A stretch of DNA of 9,421 bases, taken from the NCBI GenBank assembly GCA_024405255.1, contig JAKSOY010000176.1:1-9421 (forward strand), in the 5' to 3' direction. The notes beneath the pieces were generated by a model. It was not told the DNA's origin and did not search any database. It saw only the letters and a list, made by a program, of their open reading frames with translations. The stretch is from Kiritimatiellia bacterium. GTDB lineage: Bacteria; Verrucomicrobiota; Kiritimatiellia; RFP12; UBA1067. Below are positions 1 to 6,921 of this stretch, piece by piece (position 1 is the first letter of the stretch; each line of letters opens with the position of its first letter). The translations under genes and the position numbers were made by a program.

Positions 1-522
1 AATCAAGCGTCCGTCGAACTCCACCATGTCGTAACAGTGGAGCCCCATCGGCAGGGTCCGTACCTTTTCCCAAGTCGCATCCGCGCCCGGACGGCGCCGA
101 TAGAAGTTGCCCCACCTCCAATTCTCGGTCGGGTCGTGTCCGGGAATGTAGAGCGCACCATCTGAAAACACACGAAACACATCGATCTGTTCATCGGGCA
201 CACGCCCTTCCTGGATGAACTTCTGCGACTTCGGTTCGTAGGCGAAAATCGGCACAGGACCGCATCCCGTAGCCGGACCGCCATTCGAACTGTTGCCGCA
301 GCCGATGTAGACGCGTCCGTCAAAGGCGCACATCGTCCAGATGTTCCGTGCATACGCACCGCTGCCTTTCCGGAAGGAATCCGGATAGCGTGTCGACAAC
401 GGCGACCCTAGAGTTTCCATTCGGTCCGTCATGTCGACGGCCGAAGAAGACGGTACGGGAAACGCCTGAACGGCACAGACCATCCAGGCGATCCCAAGAA
501 AGAGTTTCGCTTTCGCGTCCAA
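1..522 (-). CDS. Secreted beta-propeller-like protein, 5' part only (runs off the left edge)
   Basis: Only the first 174 codons are in the window. I chose the TTG at 522-520: it lies one base after the upstream stop (526-524), an in-frame TGA lies a few codons further upstream, and only this start gives a full signal peptide (Lys4, Lys6, hydrophobic core about 7-18, likely cleavage after Val-Gln-Ala20). The next in-frame ATG (483) would cut that signal in half. The mature part shows repeated 'hydrophobic-x-FDG-h-Y-h-G' strands: WTMCAFDGRVYIGCG (62-76), FRVFSDGALYIPGHD (116-130) and YDMVEFDGRLI (164-174). Such spacing is typical of Kelch/WD-like beta-propeller blades. No catalytic motif is visible. 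There is no strong Shine-Dalgarno, so translation is probably coupled to the DUF6807 gene. It may be a glycan-binding, lyase-like or sialidase-like propeller; the function is unknown. Confidence 0.65.
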   Translation of the reverse strand, partial: MDAKAKLFLGIAWMVCAVQAFPVPSSSAVDMTDRMETLGSPLSTRYPDSFRKGSGAYARNIWTMCAFDGRVYIGCGNSSNGGPATGCGPVPIFAYEPKSQKFIQEGRVPDEQIDVFRVFSDGALYIPGHDPTENWRWGNFYRRRPGADATWEKVRTLPMGLHCYDMVEFDGRLI

Positions 523-523
523 C

Positions 524-1318
524 TTATTTCTTTTCCGTACCGACCGTCACCCGATAGCGGTTGACGAGCTTTTCGCCTTTGGCGATTTTCGTATCGCCGC
601 GAATGCAGAAACTCGGCGCAATGCCAAGCTGCGTGTCGACGCGCCAGGGATTCGGATAGCCGGGGTTGCCGGGCAGATCTTCAATCCGCACAACGCCGTT
701 CTGCGTCAGGCCCTCGATCGGCATCGACACTTCAACCCATTCCGCCACCTGCTGTTCCGCCGCGCGGTTCTTCTTGCCGCGCGAGTTGCGAGCCTCCTGG
801 AGCTTGCGGTTTTTCGGCCGATAGGGCATACGCAGGAAAAGTCCGCCATACGCCCATTTGCCGATGGTCGCCTCGTTCCCGGCCGCGAGGGTCCAGGTGA
901 CGTTCATGACGTAGTTCGTACCCAGATCTTCCAGCGCCCAGGCCTGCGTTTCGGTGAAGACAGGCGTGCCGTCGGGTTTCGTCCAATGCGCCTTCACTTC
1001 CCAGGTCGCCTTCGAACCGTTCACCACAGGCTTCGCCATCGGCTCGCAGTGGAAGCGGTCCTTTTCCTCTTCCCAGAAGTTGACGCCGTTCACGACATGC
1101 AGCCCCGTGTAGAGGCCACGCTGCCAAAGGTGATGGCCAGGCGCATACTCGGTGAACACGCCTTTCCCGCCCGGACCCATCAGCGGATGGATGTAGGGGC
1201 GGCACGCGCGACCGGCATGCTGTTCGAGAACCACCGAACCATCCGTGCGCTGAATGCGCCAACCGTCCGGCAACTGAAACGCCGCAAGCGCGGCAAACAA
1301 AAGACTACACGCGAACAT
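524..1318 (-). CDS. DUF6807 ('PmoA-like') family protein, exported
   Basis: 264 residues. The family hallmarks are visible: RPYIHPL at 40-46, then HHLWQRGLYTGLHVVNG (62-78) and FWEEE (81-85), matching the family pattern of Arg-Pro-Tyr, a His-rich RGL segment and VNGxxFW. The C-terminal LGIAPSF (231-237) and VNRYRV (252-257) also fit. The Pfam family was once named after methane oxygenase, but nothing here supports methane oxidation. Members are commonly found beside sugar oxidoreductases, as here, and their activity is not established to my knowledge. The ATG at 1318 overlaps the upstream gene by 14 bp; GGAG at 1330-1327 is 8 bases away, and an in-frame TGA two codons upstream rules out a longer start. 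Residues 1-14 are hydrophobic like a signal peptide but carry no Lys or Arg. Likely partner of the neighbouring dehydrogenase. Confidence 0.87.
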   Translation of the reverse strand: MFACSLLFAALAAFQLPDGWRIQRTDGSVVLEQHAGRACRPYIHPLMGPGGKGVFTEYAPGHHLWQRGLYTGLHVVNGVNFWEEEKDRFHCEPMAKPVVNGSKATWEVKAHWTKPDGTPVFTETQAWALEDLGTNYVMNVTWTLAAGNEATIGKWAYGGLFLRMPYRPKNRKLQEARNSRGKKNRAAEQQVAEWVEVSMPIEGLTQNGVVRIEDLPGNPGYPNPWRVDTQLGIAPSFCIRGDTKIAKGEKLVNRYRVTVGTEKK

Positions 1319-2630
1319 CGTTCAAGCTCCATCCGTTGAGGTAAGGACGCGTTGCGAGCAGCGCATTCGCGTCGGGATCGTTTGTATAGCGGCAGGTCGT
1401 CCAATCGAAATCGAGGCGATGTCCGCGTTTGATGGCATGCATGCCGATCTGCGCGACCAGATCCGAATGCCACGCACGCTCCGGCTGCGTGAGCACGCAT
1501 TCGCGCCGTCCGGCACGCACGGTCTCCACGAAGTCGGCAATGACGCCACCCTTCACATACGGCAGCTGCTTCGGCATCTTGCCGGGCTTGAGCGCCGTCT
1601 TGGCGATGTTGGGAATGGACGTCTTGAACCCGCGGTCTTCTCCCTGGCTCCAGCCCTTCGTACCAACGAAGCGGAATCCATGGACCAACCCGAACTTGTT
1701 CGTATCGTTCTCGACGAAATGAAGACGAAGACCGTCCTTGTAGGTGTAGGTGACATCCCACGAAACCGCCGTATCGGTGAGACCCGACCCCGGATACGGG
1801 AACGTGCCGAAACCTTCCACGCTGACAGGCGTTTCATCCTCGCGGCGAAGGCCGAACTGCGCGAGGTCGAGATAATGGCAGCCCCAGCATTGGAACATGC
1901 CGTTCGGCGAGTAGGCGCTCATCAGCTCCGTCGGCCAAATGGACAGCTTCTTGCGGTGATACGGCGTGATCGCGCACGGACCGCACCAGCGCTTCCAGTC
2001 GATATCCGCCGGAACCGGTTCCTCCGGCAGATGGGCCCAGTGCCGATTGCCGACGGTCGAGCAGATGACCTCTTTGATTTCACCGAGTTCACCGTTGAGC
2101 GCGAGTTCGGCCGCCCAGCGGAAATTCTGTTCGGCACGGCGATTGAAACCGATCTGCAGAACCACGCCTTTCTTCTTGGCGGCCTCGACAATGAGCCGGC
2201 CTTCTTCCGCCGACGGCGCCACCGGCTTTTCCTGGAACACGTGCTTGCCGTTCTGGATGGCGCAAAGCGTGATGTAGGGGTGCCAGTGAAGATTCGTCGT
2301 CACCATGACCGCATCAATGTCTTTCGCCGTGCAGATGTCACGGAACTCGGGCGTCGTACGCACACCGTGCTTCGGTCCATAGAAGTTGCTCACCGTCTTG
2401 AGCGCGCGTTTGAAACGCTGCTGATTGCAGTCCGCCAACGCGACGACGCGCACGTTGGGGTTGCCAAGGAACCCCACGAGATCGCCATGTCCACGCGCAC
2501 CGATGCCAATGGCACCAAGAGTAAATTTATTCGACGGCGCATTTGCACCCAATACCGATGACGGCACAAGTGTGGGCGCGACACCAGCAGCCAAAAGTCC
2601 GTTAAGGAACCCTTTTCGTGTTGTATTCAT
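1305..2630 (-). CDS. Gfo/Idh/MocA family oxidoreductase, probably exported
   Basis: 441 residues, full length for the family. A Rossmann glycine motif GIGARG lies at 41-46, followed by the beta-strand/acid region VVALAD (62-67). The signature EKP is at 134-136, with Lys135 the expected catalytic lysine. The C-terminal domain holds GCHYLD (250-255), whose His252 and Asp255 match the usual G-x-H-x-x-D motif. Family members oxidise or reduce sugar or cyclitol hydroxyls using a tightly bound or exchangeable NAD(P). The N-terminus (TTRKGFLNGLLAAGVAP) resembles the twin-arginine leader common in Verrucomicrobia/Planctomycetes/Bacteroidetes relatives, but with Arg-Lys instead of Arg-Arg, so a periplasmic site is inferred. 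The start at 2630 is supported by a strong AAGGAGAG at 2642-2635. It lies 23 bp after the CotH gene and overlaps the DUF6807 gene. The substrate is not determinable. Confidence 0.93.
   Translation of the reverse strand: MNTTRKGFLNGLLAAGVAPTLVPSSVLGANAPSNKFTLGAIGIGARGHGDLVGFLGNPNVRVVALADCNQQRFKRALKTVSNFYGPKHGVRTTPEFRDICTAKDIDAVMVTTNLHWHPYITLCAIQNGKHVFQEKPVAPSAEEGRLIVEAAKKKGVVLQIGFNRRAEQNFRWAAELALNGELGEIKEVICSTVGNRHWAHLPEEPVPADIDWKRWCGPCAITPYHRKKLSIWPTELMSAYSPNGMFQCWGCHYLDLAQFGLRREDETPVSVEGFGTFPYPGSGLTDTAVSWDVTYTYKDGLRLHFVENDTNKFGLVHGFRFVGTKGWSQGEDRGFKTSIPNIAKTALKPGKMPKQLPYVKGGVIADFVETVRAGRRECVLTQPERAWHSDLVAQIGMHAIKRGHRLDFDWTTCRYTNDPDANALLATRPYLNGWSLNDVRV
1327..1330 (-). promoter_or_regulatory. 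Shine-Dalgarno of the DUF6807 gene inside the dehydrogenase gene
   Basis: GGAG, 8 bases before the ATG at 1318, lies within the last codons of the upstream dehydrogenase gene. This supports the start that gives the 14-bp overlap and is consistent with coupled translation of the two proteins. Confidence 0.65.
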
Positions 2631-2634
2631 TTTT

Positions 2635-2642
2635 CTCTCCTT
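2635..2642 (-). promoter_or_regulatory. Strong Shine-Dalgarno of the Gfo/Idh/MocA gene
   Basis: AAGGAGAG lies 4 bases (5-7 from the GGAG core) before the ATG at 2630, inside the 23-bp gap after the CotH stop. It is the best ribosome binding site of the operon, suggesting the dehydrogenase is translated more strongly than the CotH protein upstream of it. Confidence 0.85.
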
Positions 2643-2653
2643 GTTTTAAAAAA

Positions 2654-5600
2654 TCATTCTTCCTGTTGATCGACGCGCATCCGGAAAAACCGGGCCGGCT
2701 CCATCGGTTGTTGAATGCGGCGCCGCTCCACCGGCAACGGCAGGACTTTTCCCAATTCCACTTCTTCGACAACGGGACCCTGAAGAGAATTACGACCGAT
2801 CAACTTCAGTCGTCCGTTCAACGTACACGGCGTCAAGGTGCCGCCGATCGAGAGAGCGCCGTCGATGAACAGTCCCTTGCCGTTCGCATCGAAGCCAAAC
2901 GCCGGAATCCACAACTGCAGAGTCTCGTTCGTCGGCGGCACGTTGAGCAGATAGCAGGCATTCAACTGCGCGGCATCCAACACGAACGTCGCAATTGCCT
3001 CGGTTCCGGCCGGTGTCGCGCCGAGTGCGACAAGCCATTCGCGCCGAGCATCTGTCGAGGACGCCAAGTCGGCGACGGCCTGTGCCGCGACTTCGTCGAC
3101 CGGGGCCACATACGACGCACGCCACTGCGACTCGTCCGTCACGGTCGACGAGAAATCGCGCGCAACGAAAAACGCCCCCGTGCCATCACATGCCTTGTCC
3201 CACCAGTTGGCATCGACCGTGAGCGTTTGAACAAGGGTGCCCGTCCCCGCGAAGACCGCCATCTCCACACGACCGTTCGTGATCTTCGCCGTCGGCCACC
3301 AGTCCGCCCGCGCAAGGGTGAGGATGCCTCCGGCCGCAATCATCGACCCTTCGGGCAAGGTGAGATCGAGCGACGGTTCTTTACCCGCCTTCGCACAGGT
3401 GAGACACACCCCCGTGAGATCAAGCGCAGCCGAAGCGTTGAGATTCGTGAACACGATGAACTCGGCACCGTCGCCGCCTTCCTCTCGCGTACTGCTCATC
3501 ACTTCGTACACACGCAACGACCGACGCACCGCCTCGGCGCGGGGGTCTGTCCCCTTCACCGTCACTTCCTCGAGCGCGGACCATTCACCGTTCGCCGCCT
3601 GAAGGCGCGCCTTGTAGTGCGTTTCACCTGGCGGCACCACGAGTCCGATGCCAGAATACTTCTGCGCGGACGCATTGACGCGTCCACCCTCTTGGCGCGG
3701 ATCGGACCCATCCGCCGTATAGTAGATGGTTCCCGTCGAGGCCTGCTGGAAATAGAGGCGCGCATTCTCCGTAAATTCGGTACCGTCCGCCACCGTTTCA
3801 TTCGCAGCGTCAATGGCCGTCGGTGCATCGACGGAAGGATACCATCCGCGCGCCCGATAGTAGGAAAGGTGATAAGTTGGACGCTGCCGCAGGAATTCAA
3901 TGCCGTAGTGTTCGCAATCGTTCAACCAGGTCGTCCGATTCGCATGCGTGGAAGGCACCGCACCCCAGCGGGCGACTTCGGCGACAATCGCCTCGTCGAT
4001 CTCCGCCATGCGCGCACGGAAACGCGCCTCGTTCATCGGGAACGTCAGAGCGCCGCCCGCACGCAGGCAATGCTTGTAGAAACGGTCCGCCACAACCATT
4101 CGGTACTCGGCGTTGTCGCAGAGCCGCCAGTGGAAACGCGCCGGGCAGAAGGTTGTGAAGTCCCTGCCGAGATCGGTCACATCCAGCTGCGCACTCCGTG
4201 AAGTGGAGGCAAAGCGCTCCGTAAAACCAAAGGCCCATTCCGCATCGTGGCGGGTGTAGAGGAATCCGTCCTCAGCGCCTTCGCCATCGACACGATTGCG
4301 AAATGCCATGATGTTGTTTTCCTGGTTGATGAAACACTTGGCGCTGGAGGGACAGTCGCTGTCCGAAACGAAATGGCTTTGCAGCATGTAGTCGACAAGA
4401 TTCGTCACATTCAGATAGACCGGATAGTCCGGATTGCGCGAACCATCGGCGTTGAGTCCGCGGACACGGTTATAGTTCGCGGGGTAGGCCGCACCGAATC
4501 CTTCGGAATTGACAATGCGCAGGAATTCGGATGTCGCCGTCGTCTCGCCTTCGACGACACCGGTGATGTAACCCGGCTGGGAGGTACGAATGACATCGTA
4601 GTGAGAGGCCTTGCCGCCATTGACGGATGCCGCATATTCCTGCGAACAGCGCTCCTCGTACATGTAAAGACCCCAGTAGATGCCGTTGAGGAACAAGTGG
4701 AAGTAGCGCGTACGGTGACCGGGATGTCCCATCGCCCGCTGCGAATCGCGCGAGAACACATCGTGTACCATCGTCTCGAACTTGTCGCTATTGGCGTAGG
4801 ACTGGTTCTGATCGGTACGCAAGTCGATCTTGTCGATTTCATCCGGACCCTCCGCGCCGAAAAGCGGGAAGGCGAGTTTGCGCGCACCGTAGACATCGCG
4901 GAAGAAAATCCGGAACGAATGCTTGGGGTAGCCCGAACCACGACTTGCCGCGCCGCGAATGCGCAGTCCGCACGCCGTCGAAAACTCGTCGTCGGGGTCA
5001 CGTGGATTGATCTGTTCGATGAGCGTATGACGTTCCCAGGTACGACCTTCGTGACTCGCATTCACATAGATGCCCGTGGAGGCATTGAAGAGATTCTGCG
5101 GATCGATCACAAGAGAGACCGTCAATGTTGAATTGGTGAAACCGTGGTAAAGGCGCGCGCCGTCGTTGTTCAGAATCGAGGACCGCATACCATAGACCAT
5201 CTTCTGTCCGTTGACGGAATTGCTCGCAGGGAAGCCCGCCGGCGTTCCGCTTTGCGTCACAACATCCGATGCGAAAAGATAGCTCGCGCTCGTATCGCGC
5301 TGCAACACCGACTGCGCATCGATCACGGCGGCGCGAACGACGGTGGTCCGTGAAACGGTGAAGGGCGCCGTGTAGCGAGTGGAAGCCGTCGGCGGCGATT
5401 TGCCATCCGTCGTGTAGTAGATTGCCGCATTCGTTGCCGATTCACAGCTGAGAGCGAGCGTGAAGGATGAGGTCTTCCAGCCGTGCGGCTCGGAGAATTT
5501 CACCAAAGGCGTCGGCAGATGTCGAGATGCTGTTGTGTTCGCGGCCCCAGGAGTTGGAATGGAAAAGACTGCGAGCGCATCCTCGGAAGGCAGACGACCG

Positions 5601-6883
5601 GTCGAATAGTCATCCAACTGGAAATCAAAGTCAATCACGTCGACCACCGTCTTCTCGGGCGTCGCAAGGGCGATCGTTTCACCGTCGGCGGCGAGTCCAA
5701 GAGGCGCGTGTGCGTCTCGCGCATCCCAGTCCGTCTCTTCGGTATCAAGAAAGACCACGAGGAATCCGTGCGCAGGGATGAGGGCGGGACCTTCAATCGT
5801 CACCCACTTGTCCTTTTTCGGCGACTTGTCGGAAAGCAGCCAGCCCGCGACATCAAGCGCACTATCGCTCGTGTTGGCAAGCTCGATCCAGTCGAGGCCC
5901 TTGATACCATTCGATGTCTTGAGTCCTGTTTTGTTGGACGCCATAATTTCATTCACATGGATGAAATCGGCAATCGCGTGAACGACGGGACGCCCATCAT
6001 CGGGCAACGTCATCGCACCCGATCCCGCATGGAACGTCATCGCCGACGAACTGAGGAAGTAACCTTCGGCAGGAATGAACGAAACGGCCACAAGCGATCC
6101 ACTCGGCACCCAATAGGTTCCATCGGCTTGAGGCTGTATACAACGACCACCGACTGCGACTGCGGCCACCGTCATCTTCTCGAGGGACGGAATCGTCAGA
6201 GGGATGTCATTCCCGGGTGATTCCGTGGTCGTTCCGGTCAGCGAACGAATTTCGCCACCGCCCTGGAATCCAACCGTCTGCACGGTCGCAGGTCCAGCAG
6301 GGAAAACGACACGACACCATTCCGTACCCTGGTCGGTCAATGAAACGCCGTCGACCTGATAGCGGACCTCGTTCGCACCATTGTTGGATCGATAGGCGAT
6401 TGAAATCGCCACGGGGACAGCCCCCTTGGGCTTTGAGCCGGAAAGACGGTGCCAGACGTTTGTACTTCCCCGTGCTGCAGCCACACATCCGTAGTAGTTC
6501 GTTGTTCCATCCGCTTCAACAAGCGCAATCAGTCCACCCTTGAAAGCGGAATCGATCGTAGGCATCTGATACATCGGCGGCATCACAATCGTCGTACTGA
6601 CGACGGGCTGCACCTCAACAGGCTTTGGCAGCGAAAGCTCAAACGTATGGCATGTGGCATCCGCAAACAGGTTCAGCCAGCGGGCCCCTTCTTCTCCCTG
6701 GAGCGTCACACCGGCAACCCCCTGCCATGTTCCCACCCCGGGGATCCACCAGTCATCGACTCCGCGCGTCCAAGAAGCATAGTCCTTTACACCAGCATCA
6801 AACCACGGGAACTCTTCGGTGCGACCGATCTGCGCACCGAAGAGGACGACCCCTGCCAGAAGAAGGTGTTTGACAGCTTTCAT
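2654..6883 (-). CDS. Large secreted CotH-family (kinase-fold) protein with lamin-tail and chitobiase-C-like domains
   Basis: 1409 residues. Signal peptide about 1-22 (Lys2, Lys5, LLLAGVVLFGAQ). Residues 24-220 are an unassigned beta-rich, possibly concanavalin-like module, and 232-300 a small beta domain. 306-450 is a lamin-tail domain (VNEIMASN 310-317, DWIELAN 331-337, LDVAGWLLSD 343-352, GAANT 446-450). 455-537 is a chitobiase/FN3-like domain (IYYTTDGKSP 488-497). The CotH core is about 586-1010: LRIRGAASRG (640-649), PKHSFRIFF (653-661), FLNGIYWGLYMYEE (731-744), NIMAFRNR (857-864) and HDAEWAFG (879-886), the last being the probable metal-binding/catalytic segment. A second chitobiase-like unit is at 1022-1108 (IYYTADGSDP), a degenerate lamin-tail-like unit at 1120-1260, and an unassigned C-terminal module follows, ending ARFFRMRVD. 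CotH of Bacillus spores is a protein kinase; the role of these secreted relatives is largely unknown. A stop codon immediately before the ATG fixes the start. Confidence 0.87.
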   Translation of the reverse strand: MKAVKHLLLAGVVLFGAQIGRTEEFPWFDAGVKDYASWTRGVDDWWIPGVGTWQGVAGVTLQGEEGARWLNLFADATCHTFELSLPKPVEVQPVVSTTIVMPPMYQMPTIDSAFKGGLIALVEADGTTNYYGCVAAARGSTNVWHRLSGSKPKGAVPVAISIAYRSNNGANEVRYQVDGVSLTDQGTEWCRVVFPAGPATVQTVGFQGGGEIRSLTGTTTESPGNDIPLTIPSLEKMTVAAVAVGGRCIQPQADGTYWVPSGSLVAVSFIPAEGYFLSSSAMTFHAGSGAMTLPDDGRPVVHAIADFIHVNEIMASNKTGLKTSNGIKGLDWIELANTSDSALDVAGWLLSDKSPKKDKWVTIEGPALIPAHGFLVVFLDTEETDWDARDAHAPLGLAADGETIALATPEKTVVDVIDFDFQLDDYSTGRLPSEDALAVFSIPTPGAANTTASRHLPTPLVKFSEPHGWKTSSFTLALSCESATNAAIYYTTDGKSPPTASTRYTAPFTVSRTTVVRAAVIDAQSVLQRDTSASYLFASDVVTQSGTPAGFPASNSVNGQKMVYGMRSSILNNDGARLYHGFTNSTLTVSLVIDPQNLFNASTGIYVNASHEGRTWERHTLIEQINPRDPDDEFSTACGLRIRGAASRGSGYPKHSFRIFFRDVYGARKLAFPLFGAEGPDEIDKIDLRTDQNQSYANSDKFETMVHDVFSRDSQRAMGHPGHRTRYFHLFLNGIYWGLYMYEERCSQEYAASVNGGKASHYDVIRTSQPGYITGVVEGETTATSEFLRIVNSEGFGAAYPANYNRVRGLNADGSRNPDYPVYLNVTNLVDYMLQSHFVSDSDCPSSAKCFINQENNIMAFRNRVDGEGAEDGFLYTRHDAEWAFGFTERFASTSRSAQLDVTDLGRDFTTFCPARFHWRLCDNAEYRMVVADRFYKHCLRAGGALTFPMNEARFRARMAEIDEAIVAEVARWGAVPSTHANRTTWLNDCEHYGIEFLRQRPTYHLSYYRARGWYPSVDAPTAIDAANETVADGTEFTENARLYFQQASTGTIYYTADGSDPRQEGGRVNASAQKYSGIGLVVPPGETHYKARLQAANGEWSALEEVTVKGTDPRAEAVRRSLRVYEVMSSTREEGGDGAEFIVFTNLNASAALDLTGVCLTCAKAGKEPSLDLTLPEGSMIAAGGILTLARADWWPTAKITNGRVEMAVFAGTGTLVQTLTVDANWWDKACDGTGAFFVARDFSSTVTDESQWRASYVAPVDEVAAQAVADLASSTDARREWLVALGATPAGTEAIATFVLDAAQLNACYLLNVPPTNETLQLWIPAFGFDANGKGLFIDGALSIGGTLTPCTLNGRLKLIGRNSLQGPVVEEVELGKVLPLPVERRRIQQPMEPARFFRMRVDQQEE

Positions 6884-6899
6884 TTACAAAGTGCCTGTC
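6872..6899 (-). promoter_or_regulatory. Imperfect hairpin presenting the CotH start codon in its loop
   Basis: In the mRNA sense GACAG-GCA-CTTT pairs with AAAG-CTGTC, giving 9 base pairs with a 3-base bulge and a 7-base loop GTAAATG that contains the ATG at 6883-6881. There is no good Shine-Dalgarno at normal distance; the nearest AGG is about 10 bases upstream. The structure may set the translation level of the CotH gene relative to its upstream neighbour. Chance pairing cannot be excluded. Confidence 0.4.
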
Positions 6900-6921
6900 G
6901 AAGCGTTGACCTGCTCACCTA

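Noticed and set aside
524..1318. Methane monooxygenase subunit, as the old 'PmoA' family name implies
   Set aside because: The protein is a soluble-looking, beta-rich DUF6807 member without membrane segments; the sugar-operon context contradicts methane oxidation.
1419..2561. Plus-strand open frame of 380 codons opposite the dehydrogenase gene
   Set aside because: Antisense shadow of a well-supported Gfo/Idh/MocA gene; no family resemblance.
2631..2653. Rho-independent terminator between the CotH and dehydrogenase genes (T-rich stretch TTTTTTAAAA)
   Set aside because: No GC-rich stem precedes the T run, and the gap is only 23 bp with a strong ribosome binding site for the next gene.
2618..4201. 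Long plus-strand open frame (527 codons) opposite the CotH and dehydrogenase genes
   Set aside because: It lies antisense to genes with clear domains, is very rich in Arg, His and Pro, and shows no recognisable motif; GC-biased third codon positions of the real genes keep this frame open.
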